Assembly: GCA_017794705.1 (NCBI GenBank)
Contig: CP051235.1
Span: forward strand, 2,877,001-2,941,000
Direction of reading: 5' to 3'
Source: Devosia sp.
GTDB taxonomy: Bacteria; Pseudomonadota; Alphaproteobacteria; Rhizobiales; Devosiaceae
Length of the DNA stretch: 64,000 nt
The first letter of the stretch is position 1. Each line of letters opens with the position of its first letter. Positions 8,243-18,132 of this stretch are shown here, piece by piece. A program made the position numbers and the translations under genes. The notes below the pieces were generated by a model, which was given only the letters and a program-made list of their open reading frames with translations, did no database searches and had not been told where the DNA came from.

Positions 8243-9435
8243 TCACCACCGCGCTGTTCCGCGCCCTCGACAAGAAGGCCATCTGGGTGGTCAGCGCCAT
8301 CCTGCTGGTCGCGATCCTGGTGCCGCTGTCCAACCTGGTGCTTCCGGTCGGGCATCCGCTGCGGGTGCCGAACTATCTGGTGCCGCTTCTTGGCAAGTAC
8401 CTGACCTATGCCACGCTGGCGCTGGCGCTTGATCTGGTCTGGGGCTATTGCGGAATCCTGTCGCTGGGGCACGGCGCCTTCTTTGCGCTCGGCGGCTATG
8501 CCATGGGCATGTACCTGATGCGCCAGATCGGCGACCGGGGTGTTTATGCCAATCCGGAACTGCCCGACTTCATGGTGTTTCTGAATTACGACGCGCTGCC
8601 CTGGTACTGGCTGGGGTTCGACCAGTTCTGGTTTGCGTTGATCATGATTGCGCTGGTGCCAGGCCTTCTGGCGTTCGTGTTCGGCTGGTTCGCCTTCCGC
8701 TCGCGCGTGACCGGGGTTTACCTGTCGATCATTTCGCAGGCGATGACCTATGCACTGTTGCTGGCTTTCTTCCGCAATGACATGGGCTTTGGCGGCAATA
8801 ATGGTCTGACCGACTTCAAGGATATCCTTGGCGTCTCTGTGCAGGCGGATACGACGCGTGCGGGACTGTTTGCCGCCTCCGCGGTGCTCTTGGCGATATG
8901 TTTCATCCTTTGCGCTTCAATTGTGAATTCCAAGCTCGGCAAGGTGATGGTCGGGGTGCGCGATGCGGAAAGCCGCATGCGGTTCCTTGGCTACCGGGTG
9001 GAGAACGTGAAGACCTTCGCCTTCACCGTGTCCGGAATCATGGCCGGGTTTGCCGGGGCGCTTTACGTGCCGCAGGTCGGGATCATCAATCCGGGCGAAT
9101 TCTCGCCGGCCAATTCGATTGAAGTGGTGATCTGGACCGCAGTTGGCGGCCGCGGAACGCTGGTCGGGCCAATCATCGGGGCGATCACGGTCAACGCGGG
9201 CAAGAGCTGGTTCACCGGCGTGTTGCCCGAATACTGGCTGTTCGCGCTGGGCGGGCTGTTCGTGTTCGTCACCATGTTCCTGCCCAAGGGGATCGTTGGC
9301 ACTGCCGCCAGCGGCTGGCGGGCTTTGCGGGCGCGGTCCATTTCGAGTTCGGCCAGCGAAGGCTCCGGTGTGAAACCCGACAAGCCGCAGAACCCGGCGT
9401 CGCCGGCCAACATGCAGCCGGAGGCGGGTGAATAG
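8239..9435 (+). CDS. urtC: Urea ABC transporter permease UrtC
   Basis: A LivM-type permease of 398 residues with about 8-10 hydrophobic helices. Typical segments are LDLVWGYCGILSLGHGAFFALGGYAMG and the EAA-like loop VGVRDAESRMRFLGYRVENVK near residue 240. The ATG lies in the urtB stop (ATGA). The hydrophilic C-terminal tail of ~40 residues, rich in Ser and Pro, is common and variable in UrtC. It is the second permease of the urea importer. Confidence 0.96.
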   Translation: MITTALFRALDKKAIWVVSAILLVAILVPLSNLVLPVGHPLRVPNYLVPLLGKYLTYATLALALDLVWGYCGILSLGHGAFFALGGYAMGMYLMRQIGDRGVYANPELPDFMVFLNYDALPWYWLGFDQFWFALIMIALVPGLLAFVFGWFAFRSRVTGVYLSIISQAMTYALLLAFFRNDMGFGGNNGLTDFKDILGVSVQADTTRAGLFAASAVLLAICFILCASIVNSKLGKVMVGVRDAESRMRFLGYRVENVKTFAFTVSGIMAGFAGALYVPQVGIINPGEFSPANSIEVVIWTAVGGRGTLVGPIIGAITVNAGKSWFTGVLPEYWLFALGGLFVFVTMFLPKGIVGTAASGWRALRARSISSSASEGSGVKPDKPQNPASPANMQPEAGE

Positions 9436-9436
9436 G

Positions 9437-10195
9437 ATGGCCGAACACAAGGAAGCCCGCGGCTCGCTGCTCTATCTCGATGGCGTCACCGTCAGTTTCG
9501 ACGGGTTCCGGGCGCTCAATGCCCTGTCGCTGGTGCTGGCGCCGGGCGAAATGCGCGCCATCATTGGCCCGAACGGGGCCGGCAAGACGACGATGATGGA
9601 TATCATCACCGGTAAGACCAAGGCCGACGAAGGCGAGGTCTATTTCAACGGCGACACCGATCTCAGGACCATGGACGAGGCGCAGATCGCCAACCTCGGC
9701 ATCGGGCGAAAGTTCCAGAAGCCGACCGTCTTCGAGAGCCACACCGTCTGGGACAATCTCAACCTGGCGTTGAAAAAGGACCGCCGGGTTTTCTCCACCC
9801 TCTTCTACGATCCGTCCGCAGAAGATGTGGCACGGCTGACGGAAATCCTTGAAACCATCCGGTTGGCGGACCGCCGGGACGAACTGGCGGCAGGCTTGAG
9901 CCACGGGCAAAAGCAGTGGCTGGAAATCGGCATGCTGTTGGCGCAGGACCCCAAACTCTTGCTGGTCGACGAACCGGCAGCGGGCATGACCGACGCCGAG
10001 ACAGAGGAAACCGCCAAGCTGCTGAAAGAGATCGCCAAAACCCGCTCGGTGGTGGTGGTGGAGCACGACATGAGCTTCATCAGGGACCTGGGGGTGAAAG
10101 TCACGGTGCTGGCGGAAGGCTCGGTGCTGGCGGAAGGCTCCCTCGATCAGGTCAGCGCCAATGAACAGGTCATTGAAAGCTATTTGGGACGTTGA
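9437..10195 (+). CDS. urtD: Urea ABC transporter ATP-binding protein UrtD
   Basis: A LivG-type ATPase with Walker A GPNGAGKTT, signature LSHGQKQWLEIGMLL (the LSHG variant typical of UrtD), Walker B LLLVDEPAAGM and a switch His (VVEHDMSF). A GTG at 9428 could also start the frame, but ATG 9437 sits better behind GGAGG (9420-9424) and overlaps nothing critical. It powers urea import with UrtE. Confidence 0.95.
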   Translation: MAEHKEARGSLLYLDGVTVSFDGFRALNALSLVLAPGEMRAIIGPNGAGKTTMMDIITGKTKADEGEVYFNGDTDLRTMDEAQIANLGIGRKFQKPTVFESHTVWDNLNLALKKDRRVFSTLFYDPSAEDVARLTEILETIRLADRRDELAAGLSHGQKQWLEIGMLLAQDPKLLLVDEPAAGMTDAETEETAKLLKEIAKTRSVVVVEHDMSFIRDLGVKVTVLAEGSVLAEGSLDQVSANEQVIESYLGR

Positions 10196-10902
10196 TGATG
10201 GCCACTGAACTCAAAGTCACAAATGTCAGTCTTTTCTACGGCGCCTCGCAGGCGCTTCGGGACGTGAGCATTGACGTTACCCCCGGCAAGATCACGGCGG
10301 TGATGGGCCGCAACGGGGTCGGCAAGTCGTCGCTTTTGCGGGCGATCATGGGGTTGCAGCCGATTTCGGATGGTACGATCACCATCGGTGGCAAGGATCT
10401 GGCGGGGCTGGCCGCCTTCGGGCGGTCGCGGGCGGGGCTGGGCTACGTGCCGCAGGGGCGGGAGATCTTTCCGCTTCTAAGCGTCAAAGAGAACCTCGAG
10501 ACGGGTAAAATCGGCGTGGCGCGGGCGGCCCGGACGATTCCGGCAAAAGTCTTCGAATTGTTTCCGGTGCTCAAGGAAATGCTGTCGCGGCGCGGCGGTG
10601 ACCTGTCGGGCGGGCAGCAACAACAGCTGGCGATCGGCCGGGCGCTGGTCACTCAGCCGCAGGTGCTGGTGCTGGATGAACCGACCGAAGGCATTCAGCC
10701 CTCGATCATCAAGGATATCGGCCGGGCGCTGACCTATCTGCGCGATGAGGAGGGGATGACCATTCTTCTGGTCGAGCAATATCTCGATTTCTGCCGGGAG
10801 CTGGCAGACGATGTTTACATCATGGATCGCGGCGCTATCGTGTTTGGCGGTCCGGCAGCAAGGCTGGACGATGCAGATGTCAGGGCACATCTGACCGTTT
10901 GA
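10195..10902 (+). CDS. urtE: Urea ABC transporter ATP-binding protein UrtE
   Basis: A LivF-type ATPase of about 235 residues: Walker A GRNGVGKSS, signature LSGGQQQQLAIGRAL, Walker B LVLDEPTEGIQPS. ATG 10195 overlaps the urtD stop (TGATG); an adjacent ATG at 10198 is an alternative. ureD begins 7 nt after the stop, which ties the transporter and urease genes into one transcript. Confidence 0.95.
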   Translation: MMATELKVTNVSLFYGASQALRDVSIDVTPGKITAVMGRNGVGKSSLLRAIMGLQPISDGTITIGGKDLAGLAAFGRSRAGLGYVPQGREIFPLLSVKENLETGKIGVARAARTIPAKVFELFPVLKEMLSRRGGDLSGGQQQQLAIGRALVTQPQVLVLDEPTEGIQPSIIKDIGRALTYLRDEEGMTILLVEQYLDFCRELADDVYIMDRGAIVFGGPAARLDDADVRAHLTV

Positions 10903-10909
10903 GGGGACG

Positions 10910-11749
10910 GTGCTTTTGGGGACGGAAACCGCAGCAGAGCTCAAAGAGACCGCATCGCTGCAGCGCAGCGCCGGCGAGGGGCGGCTTGCAGTTGCGGCAC
11001 TGGACGGACGTACACGCATCGCGCGGCTCTATCAGGGCGGATCTGCGAAGATACGCGTGCCGCGGCTCGGGCAGGCGGGTCTCGAGGCCGTGCTGATCAA
11101 TACGTCCGGCGGGCTGACCGGTGGCGACCGGATGGACTGGGCGCTGGAGGCCGGGGCAGGCACGCATCTGACCCTGACCACGCAGGCCTGCGAAAAGGTT
11201 TATCGCAGCAGTGGGGGGCGGGCCGAGGTCCGCACGAGGATCAGTGTTGGGGAAGATGCTCGGGTTGACTGGCTGCCGCAGGAAACCATTCTGTTTGACC
11301 GATCGGCACTCAGCCGCCGGATAGATGTCGAACTTTCCCGCACTGCCGAATTCATGGCCGTCGAGCCGGTGATCATCGGGCGCAAGGGCATGGGGGAGAC
11401 GGTGTCCGGGGCCGAGTTCCACGACCGCTGGCGGATCAGCCGGGACGGAAAACTAGTCCACGCCGAGGACACACGTCTGGAGGGCGACATTCCCGAGGTG
11501 CTGCGGCAGGCGGCCACAACCGGGGGGCAACTGGCATTCGCGACGGTGCTGTTTGCCGGGCAACGGGCCGAGGCGCTGAAGGCGCGGCTGAATGACCTAA
11601 AAGCCGACCGATACACCAGCATGAGTGCGTGGAACGGAAAACTGGTGATCCGGCTTGTGGCGGCGGAAGGTTTTGCGCTTAGAAAGAGGCTGCTGCCGGT
11701 GCTTTCGGCGCTCAGGGATGTGCCGTTGCCGCGCATCTGGCACAGCTAG
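10910..11749 (+). CDS. ureD: Urease accessory protein UreD
   Basis: 279 residues with the UreD/UreH markers [27 protein letters not shown] and [11 protein letters not shown]. UreD joins UreF and UreG in the complex that delivers nickel and CO2 to the urease active site. The start is a GTG right after the sequence GAGGGGAC. It stands at the head of the urease block, directly after urtE. Confidence 0.96.
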   Translation: MLLGTETAAELKETASLQRSAGEGRLAVAALDGRTRIARLYQGGSAKIRVPRLGQAGLEAVLINTSGGLTGGDRMDWALEAGAGTHLTLTTQACEKVYRSSGGRAEVRTRISVGEDARVDWLPQETILFDRSALSRRIDVELSRTAEFMAVEPVIIGRKGMGETVSGAEFHDRWRISRDGKLVHAEDTRLEGDIPEVLRQAATTGGQLAFATVLFAGQRAEALKARLNDLKADRYTSMSAWNGKLVIRLVAAEGFALRKRLLPVLSALRDVPLPRIWHS

Positions 11750-11766
11750 GACATACGGGACGATCG

Positions 11767-12069
11767 ATGAATCTGACACCGCGTGAAAAAGACAAGCTGA
11801 TGATTTCCATGGCTGCCATGGTGGCGCGCCGTCGGCTGGAACGGGGGGTGAAGCTCAATCACCCTGAGGCCATTGCGCTGATCACCGATTTCATCGTCGA
11901 GGGCGCGCGCGACGGGCGGTCCGTGGCCGATCTGATGGAAGCCGGCGCGCACGTCATCACCCGCGACCAGGTGATGGATGGCATTGCTTCGATGATCCAC
12001 GATGTACAGGTGGAAGCCACATTTCCGGACGGCACCAAGCTGGTGACTGTGCATGAACCCATTCGCTGA
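11767..12069 (+). CDS. ureA: Urease gamma subunit UreA
   Basis: 100 residues, full length, with the family start [20 protein letters not shown] and the end [20 protein letters not shown]. It is the smallest structural subunit of the cytoplasmic (UreABC)3 urease. It follows ureD by 17 nt. Unlike the common ureAB order, a hupE/ureJ-like gene lies before ureB. Confidence 0.98.
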   Translation: MNLTPREKDKLMISMAAMVARRRLERGVKLNHPEAIALITDFIVEGARDGRSVADLMEAGAHVITRDQVMDGIASMIHDVQVEATFPDGTKLVTVHEPIR

Positions 12070-12160
12070 GGCGCTGCAATTGCATCCGGAATCAAGCATA
12101 GTGACAAACAGGCGTGACCCAAACCGGGGCGCCCTGTCGACCAAACAAGGGACAAAGACA

Positions 12161-12751
12161 ATGATCAAACGACTTTCCGTTGCCGCAGCGGCCACATTGC
12201 TGGCCACCGCCCCGGCATTTGCCCACCTTGATCCGGCCACGCATGGCTCGTTCATGGCCGGGTTTTCGCATCCGTTCTTCGGGCCGGACCATATTCTGGC
12301 GATGGTGGCGGTCGGGCTCTGGGCGGCCTCTGTGGGTGGCCGGGCGCTCTGGGCCGTGCCTTTGGCGTTCGTCGCCACGATGGCGTTGGGATTTGGTGCC
12401 GCGATATTCGGCATGCCGCTGCCTTTCGTCGAGCCGGTGATCCTGGCCTCGGTCATTTTCATTGGTGTGATGGTGGCGCTTGCTTTGCCGATTCCGACAG
12501 CTGGCGTTGCTGGCGTTGTTGCTTTTTTCGCGCTGTTCCACGGCCATGCGCATGGCGGTGAGCTCGGTGCAGCGGGTGCCTGGGAATTTGCTGCCGGGTT
12601 CGTGATTGCGACCGCCGTCCTGCATGCGCTCGGCGTCGGACTGGGCGTGGGTTCGGGCGTGTTGCTGAAGGGCAGGTTCGGACAAAACGTGTTGCGTGCC
12701 CTCGGCGGCTTGGCCGCGCTGGGTGGCGCATGGCTGGCGTTCGCCGGCTGA
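12161..12751 (+). CDS. ureJ: HupE/UreJ-family nickel permease
   Basis: About 196 residues: a signal-like N-terminus ([21 protein letters not shown]) and six further hydrophobic segments. The family metal motif [12 protein letters not shown] is near residue 40, and a second His cluster, FHGHAHGG, lies near residue 127. HupE/UreJ proteins import nickel for hydrogenase or urease; placement between ureA and ureB points to urease. ATG 12161 is preferred over the longer frame, which would lack a clear signal. Confidence 0.92.
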   Translation: MIKRLSVAAAATLLATAPAFAHLDPATHGSFMAGFSHPFFGPDHILAMVAVGLWAASVGGRALWAVPLAFVATMALGFGAAIFGMPLPFVEPVILASVIFIGVMVALALPIPTAGVAGVVAFFALFHGHAHGGELGAAGAWEFAAGFVIATAVLHALGVGLGVGSGVLLKGRFGQNVLRALGGLAALGGAWLAFAG

Positions 12752-12762
12752 TCGGAGGCAGC

Positions 12763-13068
12763 ATGATTCCCGGAGAGGTCATCACCGCAGACGGTGATAT
12801 CGAGCTGAATGTTGGCGCCGCCGAAGTGGCGCTCGAGGTGACCAACACCGGCGACCGGCCGGTGCAGGTGGGCTCGCACTATCATTTCTTCGAGACCAAT
12901 CCGGGCCTCAGTTTCGACCGCGACAAGGCGCGCGGTATGCGGCTCAATATCGCCGCGGGCACTGCCGTCCGCTTCGAGCCGGGGCAGACCCGCGAGGTCA
13001 GGCTGGTGCCGCTCAGCGGCGAACGCAAGGTGTTCGGGTTCCAGCAAAAGATCATGGGTGCGCTGTGA
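12763..13068 (+). CDS. ureB: Urease beta subunit UreB
   Basis: 101 residues, full length, starting [16 protein letters not shown], with [18 protein letters not shown] and the C-terminal [16 protein letters not shown]. Ribosome site CGGAGG (12753-12758) selects ATG 12763 and overlaps the preceding stop. It is a structural urease subunit. Its stop overlaps the GTG of the following lprI-like gene (GTGA). Confidence 0.98.
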   Translation: MIPGEVITADGDIELNVGAAEVALEVTNTGDRPVQVGSHYHFFETNPGLSFDRDKARGMRLNIAAGTAVRFEPGQTREVRLVPLSGERKVFGFQQKIMGAL

Positions 13069-13466
13069 GAGTCTTGCTGGCGGCGGCCCTTGTGTTGGCG
13101 CTGGCATTTCCTGCTTCCGCACAGGAGTGGGACTGCACCGATGCAAGCAATCTCCCCCAGCAAGGGCTGAACCATTGTGCCTGGATCGATTTTGAAGAAG
13201 CCGACCGGGCGCTCAATGTCGCCTGGGAGCTGGTCAAGGAAGAGATCGACGCGCGTGATGCCGACATGCCCGAGCAATGGAAGGGCTGGGGCAAGGCGCT
13301 GCTGGACGCGCAACGGGCCTGGATCACGTATCGCGATGCGCATTGCGAGGCCGAGGGGTTTCAGGTTCGCGGCGGGTCCATGGAGCCGCTGATCGTGGCG
13401 ACCTGCAAGACCCATGAAACGCGCGAACGCATTCAGGATTTGCTGTTGCTGATCGAGACTTACTAG
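13065..13466 (+). CDS. LprI-type (DUF1311) periplasmic protein
   Basis: 133 residues. A signal peptide (1-19, ending ASA) is followed by a DUF1311/LprI domain: an N-terminal Cys pair, [13 protein letters not shown], and the hallmark [20 protein letters not shown]. LprI of Mycobacterium inhibits lysozyme, but most family members are uncharacterised. The GTG start overlaps the ureB stop by 4 nt, so translation is probably coupled to urease. The function in this setting is unknown; protection of the envelope or a metallocentre-related role are guesses. Confidence 0.85.
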   Translation: MRVLLAAALVLALAFPASAQEWDCTDASNLPQQGLNHCAWIDFEEADRALNVAWELVKEEIDARDADMPEQWKGWGKALLDAQRAWITYRDAHCEAEGFQVRGGSMEPLIVATCKTHETRERIQDLLLLIETY

Positions 13467-13537
13467 GTAGGCGTCTCAGATAATGCGGGCGCAGCCGTTG
13501 GCCGCGCCCGCGTGTGAGGCAACACGATCCCAAATGA

Positions 13538-13882
13538 TCAGGCGTCGTCGATCTCGTTACGTTCAACAATCACGAATAGCGAGCCGTCTTCATCCAGGTC
13601 CACGCCAACGACGTCATACGGGTCGAAGCGGTTCTCCTCGAAGAAGGCGGATAGGGCTGTGTTGGTATCCAGTGCCTGACGCAACTCATCGATGTTGGTC
13701 GGCAGCATATGATCGGCATTTGTGGAGTCATTCAGATAGACTGCCAAGGCGCTGTTGGCGCTCTCGATTTGCTGAACATTGGCGCCAGCCAGATCATAAG
13801 GTGCGCTCATCTGTGCGTTGGCTCCGGTGATGCCGCCAAGTGTCAGTCCAGCTGCGAGTAGAACGGTTTTCAGATTGGTCAT
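13538..13882 (-). CDS. Small secreted protein of unknown function, opposite strand inside the urease cluster
   Basis: 114 residues. A clear signal peptide (MTNLKTVLLAAGLTLGGITG, ending ANA) precedes a ~90-residue acidic domain with no family I recognise (NVQQIESANSALAVYL..., SLFVIVERNEIDD). The ribosome site GGAAGGAG is very strong, 8-9 nt before ATG. The gene runs against ureB and ureC and so interrupts the urease operon. The signal peptide, strong ribosome site and normal codon use support a real gene. Confidence 0.75.
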   Translation of the reverse strand: MTNLKTVLLAAGLTLGGITGANAQMSAPYDLAGANVQQIESANSALAVYLNDSTNADHMLPTNIDELRQALDTNTALSAFFEENRFDPYDVVGVDLDEDGSLFVIVERNEIDDA

Positions 13883-13987
13883 GGAAGAACTCCTTCCTTA
13901 CCAGATTTCGAATTCGGGGGACGGGGCTGCCGCCCTCACGTTCGCCTCATTGCGAACCAACAGTCCAACGACCTGCAAGGCTCGTGG

Positions 13988-14017
13988 TTGCAGTCAAACA
14001 TGTGACGATTCTATGAT
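13988..14017 (+). promoter_or_regulatory. Candidate sigma-70 promoter for ureC
   Basis: TTGCAG (13988-13993), an 18-nt spacer and TATGAT (14012-14017) lie upstream of ureC, which needs its own promoter because an opposite-strand gene separates it from ureB. The leader would be about 135 nt. It contains the inverted repeat TGCAGC/GCTGCA (14067-14072, 14088-14093) around the palindrome GCTTGCAAGC. Confidence 0.35.
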
Positions 14018-14161
14018 TTGTTTCCGGGGCTTGCGGTGTGCGGCGCTAGACGGGCATTTTGAGTATTGCAGCTTGCAAGCAACGAGCGCTGCAGACATAG
14101 TCGGGTTCGGGAAGCTGGGCCGTTTACACAAGTTTGCGCTACGCAAGGTTGGACTTTTGCC

Positions 14162-15865
14162 ATGAAAATTTCCCGCGAAACATATGCCGCCATGTATGGC
14201 CCCACCACCGGCGACAAGGTGCGATTGGCCGACACCGATCTCATCATCGAGGTAGAAAGAGACTTCACCACCTATGGTGAGGAAGTGAAGTTCGGCGGCG
14301 GCAAGGTGATCCGCGACGGGATGGGCCAGAGCCAGGCGACGCGGGCCGAGGGCGCTGTTGATACGGTGATCACCAATGCGTTGGTGGTTGATGCGACCGG
14401 TATTTACAAGGCCGATATCGGCATTTCGAATGGGGTGATTTCGGGGATCGGCAAGGCAGGCAATCCGGACACGCAGCCGAACGTGGACATCATAATCGGC
14501 CCCTCCACCGAGGCGATTGCGGGTGAGGGCAATATCCTGACCGCCGGCGGGTTTGACGCGCATATCCATTTCATCTGCCCGCAGCAGATCGAAGAGGCGC
14601 TGATGGCGGGCCTCACGACCATGCTGGGTGGCGGGTCCGGGCCTGCGCACGGCACGCTCGCGACCACCTGCACCGGCGCCTGGCATCTGGAGCAGATGAT
14701 CGGCGCAGCGGACGCCTTTCCGATGAACCTGGCCTTTGCCGGGAAGGGCAATTCGTCGGTGGCAGCGCCGCTGATCGAGATGATTGAATCCGGTGCCGCG
14801 GCGCTGAAACTGCATGAGGACTGGGGTACGACCCCGGCGGCCATCGACAACTGCCTGAATGTTGCAGACGACCATGATGTGCAGGTGATGATCCACACCG
14901 ACACGCTGAACGAGAGCGGTTTCGTGGAGAACACGATCGATTCGTTCAAGGGGCGGACCATCCACGCCTTTCACACGGAAGGGGCAGGTGGCGGACATGC
15001 GCCGGACATCATCAAGGTGGCCGGGCTTTCAAACGTCATCCCCTCGTCGACCAATCCGACGCGGCCCTACACGGTCAACACGATCGCCGAACATCTCGAC
15101 ATGCTGATGGTGTGCCACCATCTCGATCCGTCGATCCCGGAGGATATTGCCTTTGCCGAAAGCCGGATCCGCAAGGAGACGATTGCCGCGGAGGATATCC
15201 TTCACGACATGGGCGCCTTTTCGATCATCTCGTCGGACAGCCAGGCGATGGGCCGGGTGGGTGAGGTGATCATCCGGACCTGGCAGACAGCCGACAAGAT
15301 GAAGAAGCAGCGTGGGCGGTTGAGCGAGGAAACCGGTGACAACGACAATTTTCGGGTCAAACGCTACATCGCCAAGTACACGATTAACCCGGCGATCGCG
15401 CAGGGCGTCTCGAACCACATCGGCTCGATCGAGGTGGGCAAACGGGCCGACCTGGTGTTGTGGAAGCCGGCCTTCTTCGGGGTGAAGCCGGAGATGGTGT
15501 TGCTGGGCGGCACGATCGCCGCGGCGCCGATGGGCGATCCGAATGCCTCGATCCCCACCCCGCAACCCATGCACTATCGCTACATGTTCGGCGCCTACGG
15601 CAAGTCGCGGACCAATTCCTCGGTGACGTTCATCTCCGCTGCTGCCGAGGCGGCGGGTTTGCGGAACCGGCTGGGGCTGGCCAAACAGACCCTGGCCGTA
15701 GAGAATGTGCGGGGCGGGATTTCCAAGGCCTCCATGGTGATGAATTCGGCGACACCCGAGATCGATGTCGATCCGGAAACCTATGAAGTCAGGGCCAACG
15801 GCGAACTGCTGACCTGTGACCCGGCCACCGAACTGCCGATGGCGCAGCGTTACTTCATGTATTGA
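14162..15865 (+). CDS. ureC: Urease alpha subunit UreC
   Basis: 567 residues, full length. The catalytic subunit hydrolyses urea to ammonia and carbamate at a dinickel centre. All active-site residues are present: H134 and H136 (DAHIHFICP), carbamylated K216 (ALKLHEDWG), H218, H245, H271 ([12 protein letters not shown]), the flap C318-H319 (VCHHLDP) and D359 (SSDSQAMGR). ATG 14162 gives the normal N-terminus [19 protein letters not shown]; the ribosome site is weak. It is separated from ureA/ureB by a secreted gene on the other strand. Confidence 0.99.
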   Translation: MKISRETYAAMYGPTTGDKVRLADTDLIIEVERDFTTYGEEVKFGGGKVIRDGMGQSQATRAEGAVDTVITNALVVDATGIYKADIGISNGVISGIGKAGNPDTQPNVDIIIGPSTEAIAGEGNILTAGGFDAHIHFICPQQIEEALMAGLTTMLGGGSGPAHGTLATTCTGAWHLEQMIGAADAFPMNLAFAGKGNSSVAAPLIEMIESGAAALKLHEDWGTTPAAIDNCLNVADDHDVQVMIHTDTLNESGFVENTIDSFKGRTIHAFHTEGAGGGHAPDIIKVAGLSNVIPSSTNPTRPYTVNTIAEHLDMLMVCHHLDPSIPEDIAFAESRIRKETIAAEDILHDMGAFSIISSDSQAMGRVGEVIIRTWQTADKMKKQRGRLSEETGDNDNFRVKRYIAKYTINPAIAQGVSNHIGSIEVGKRADLVLWKPAFFGVKPEMVLLGGTIAAAPMGDPNASIPTPQPMHYRYMFGAYGKSRTNSSVTFISAAAEAAGLRNRLGLAKQTLAVENVRGGISKASMVMNSATPEIDVDPETYEVRANGELLTCDPATELPMAQRYFMY

Positions 15866-15874
15866 TCGGGTCGA

Positions 15875-16357
15875 ATGGACCGGTTCGAGATTACTTTTCC
15901 CGACACTGCTTTTGACAAGTGGGATGAGCTACATGCGCTGGTGCAGTCGGCCTTTGCCTATATGGAGGGCCGAATCGACCCGCCGAGTTCACTGGCGCAG
16001 ATGAGCGCGGCCGATTTTGCGGAAAAGGCACAGTCTGAACTGTTGCTGACCGCCCAGTCTGAGGGGCGGCTTGCCGGAGCAGCCATGGTGCGTCTGGACC
16101 CGGACAAAGCCTATGTCGGCAAGCTGGCGGTGGCGCCGGATTTCCGGGGCCGGGGATTGGGCTCCAGGATGCTCGCGGCCATTGAGGTCTTTGCGAAACA
16201 GCGAGGCATTCCCCTGCTCGAACTGCAAACGCGGATAGAGCTCATCGAAAACCACGCAAGGTTTGCGGCCTGGGGGTTCGTGAAAGTGGCGGAGACCGCG
16301 CATCCCGGAATTGACCGGCCAACCAGCATCACCATGCAGAAGCGGGTGTCGCTGTGA
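15875..16357 (+). CDS. GNAT-family N-acetyltransferase
   Basis: 160 residues. Acetyl-CoA binding motif A is visible as VAPDFRGRGLGSRMLAAIE near residue 88, followed by a beta-strand/helix pair (LLELQTRIELIENHARFAAWGF). The substrate is unknown. It starts 9 nt after ureC and overlaps the next acetyltransferase by GTGA, so both are likely transcribed with ureC. Confidence 0.88.
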   Translation: MDRFEITFPDTAFDKWDELHALVQSAFAYMEGRIDPPSSLAQMSAADFAEKAQSELLLTAQSEGRLAGAAMVRLDPDKAYVGKLAVAPDFRGRGLGSRMLAAIEVFAKQRGIPLLELQTRIELIENHARFAAWGFVKVAETAHPGIDRPTSITMQKRVSL

Positions 16358-16803
16358 GTGTGTCGATCAGGCTGGCCCAGCCCGCAGACAGGCAGGCGCT
16401 GATCCACTTGCAGCGGCGGGCGTCGCTGGCCAATCCGGACGACCGGGAATTGATTCTGGCGCGGCCTGAACTGGTCGATTTGCCTCTGAGCCAGATTGAG
16501 GCCGGGCAGGTGTTCGTGGCCGAACGGGACGAGACGCTGCTCGGCTTTTCAGCGGTGCTCGATCGCGAAGACGGGGACGTCGAGCTCGATGGGTTGTTTG
16601 TTGATCCCGACAGATGGCAGGGCGGTGTCGGGCGGGCGCTGGTCGAGGCGGCATGCGCTTATGGCAGGGTACGCTCCGCGAAGTGCATGCATGTCATCGG
16701 TAATCCGGCTGCTGAAGGCTTCTATGAGAAGGTCGGTTTTTTGACCACTGGCCGCACCGAACTTGAGTTCGGCTGGGGCTGGCTGATGCAGATGCGGCTC
16801 TAG
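16354..16803 (+). CDS. GNAT-family N-acetyltransferase
   Basis: 149 residues with GNAT motif A as LFVDPDRWQGGVGRALVEAA near residue 80 and a C-terminal NPAAEGFYEKVGF. It starts with GTG overlapping the stop of the preceding acetyltransferase, so the two are translated in a coupled way. They share only the fold. The substrate is unknown. Confidence 0.88.
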   Translation: MSVSIRLAQPADRQALIHLQRRASLANPDDRELILARPELVDLPLSQIEAGQVFVAERDETLLGFSAVLDREDGDVELDGLFVDPDRWQGGVGRALVEAACAYGRVRSAKCMHVIGNPAAEGFYEKVGFLTTGRTELEFGWGWLMQMRL

Positions 16804-16909
16804 CCGAAGTCACCGGCGCAACTTGATTCAAGTTTGACACACCGCTTTCAGCCCACCCTTACCAAGCCGGTCTAGTCTGGCCGGGATCACGCCGGTTTGG
16901 GGACGGACC

Positions 16910-17509
16910 ATGGACTTTCTGAACAATCTGACGCTCGAACTGCTGGTGCTTTGGGCGCTTTCGGCAGTGGGGATCTGGCACATATTCACCATCGCGGACC
17001 GGGCGGTGCGCCGGCACAGGTTTGCGGCCAGTGATGTGCGGGATTCGGCCAACCAGTTGCGTTTTGTTCAGGCCGCGGATTTCAAGCCGAAGAAGGTGAT
17101 GACGCTGGCCGAGTACAAGGTGTTCAAGACGGTCGAGGAACAGGTGGCCATGATGAAGGGTGGCTATCGCGTATTCGCGCAGACCTCATTGGGCGAGATC
17201 ATGACCTCAAACGACCGCAAGGGGTTGAGTTCGATCAACTCGAAACGCGCCGACGTGGTGGTGGTCGGCCCCTATGGCGATCCGGAACTGGTGGTCGAAT
17301 ACCAGGGCGGTGGACATTATCAGGGGGATGCCGCCGCTCGCGACGCGGTCAAGAAAGAGGCGTTGCGCAAGGCCGGGGTGGCCTATCTGGAAGTGACCGG
17401 TCAGGACAGCCACGACGAGATCAAGCTAAGGGTCTACAACGCGCTCAGCGGCACCAATCGCGCCAGCGTGCGCTCCATGCGCAAGCCCAATCTGACCGCG
17501 GTGAACTAG
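16910..17509 (+). CDS. Membrane-anchored DUF2726 protein (PD-(D/E)XK nuclease-like fold)
   Basis: 199 residues. One N-terminal membrane helix (LTLELLVLWALSAVGIWHIF, about residues 7-26) is followed by a DUF2726 domain. The conserved nuclease-like pattern is visible: KRADVVVVGPYGDPELVVEYQGGG, then RDAVKKEALRKAGVAYLEV, giving the D...E-x-Q...K arrangement. DUF2726 proteins are mostly uncharacterised. It stands alone between the acetyltransferases and a convergent YrhK-like gene. Confidence 0.8.
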   Translation: MDFLNNLTLELLVLWALSAVGIWHIFTIADRAVRRHRFAASDVRDSANQLRFVQAADFKPKKVMTLAEYKVFKTVEEQVAMMKGGYRVFAQTSLGEIMTSNDRKGLSSINSKRADVVVVGPYGDPELVVEYQGGGHYQGDAAARDAVKKEALRKAGVAYLEVTGQDSHDEIKLRVYNALSGTNRASVRSMRKPNLTAVN

Positions 17510-17692
17510 GCATATTTTCAGCCCGGATATTTTCCGAAACTTTTTGAACCTGATTGGCAGGTGCTGCGTCTGATGGATGCCTGCAGCTGACCACCATCCC
17601 GCCCACCGGTGTCGGCCAGACCCGCGAGCACGTGCTGCTGCGCCGCTGAGCCGGACAAAATCCGTAGTTGCGCTGTCAGGGAACGCAGCGCC

Positions 17693-17716
17693 GGGCCGCT
17701 CCTTTGGGGGCGGCCC
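17693..17716. terminator. Hairpin between convergent DUF2726 and YrhK-like genes
   Basis: GGGCCGC (17693-17699), a 10-nt loop and GCGGCCC (17710-17716) form a stem followed on the + strand by GCTATTTTG. It lies between convergent genes and probably terminates the + strand transcript. The rest of 17510-17717 shows nothing else. Confidence 0.5.
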
Positions 17717-17717
17717 G

Positions 17718-18038
17718 CTATTTTGTCTGCTGGCCGTCATTCGGCGGGATATACCCAAAGCGTGCTGCAAGCGCGTCGACATCTTCTTCGCTGCCGTTGG
17801 CCAGAAGGTGGACTTCCCGTATCAACCGCAGCGTCGGCTTGGACGCAAACAGCAAGGAGCCGAGCACAAAGCACCAGATCGCCGGCGTTTTCAGGCTTTC
17901 ATCGAAGAACATGATGGAACCGCCCAGAAACAGCGACGCGGCGCCGAAATCGACCAGCGTGTAGATGATCTCGTAGATTGCATAGATTCGCCGACTGTGG
18001 CGGTTAAGGGTTCGGTTGCGCTGGTCAAACAAAGCCAT
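17718..18038 (-). CDS. YrhK-like small membrane protein
   Basis: 106 residues with two hydrophobic hairpin helices (YEIIYTLVDFGAASLFLGGSI and TPAIWCFVLGSLLFASKPTL), the layout of YrhK-domain proteins. The ribosome site AAGGAG precedes ATG. The function is unknown. It is next to the trhA-like gene on the same strand, 94 nt downstream of it. Confidence 0.72.
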   Translation of the reverse strand: MALFDQRNRTLNRHSRRIYAIYEIIYTLVDFGAASLFLGGSIMFFDESLKTPAIWCFVLGSLLFASKPTLRLIREVHLLANGSEEDVDALAARFGYIPPNDGQQTK

Positions 18039-18132
18039 TGTGGTCTCCTTGCTGTCCTGGTTTCCGGGTCAGCGCGACCTTCCGGAATGTGTTGCAGGAC
18101 AGGGCCGGAAAACTTCGGGCGCGTTTGCCGGG

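Noticed and set aside
14118-14146. Possible second sigma-54 promoter before ureC (TGGG...TTTGC)
   Set aside because: The GG and GC elements are 18 bp apart instead of 12, which sigma-54 does not accept.
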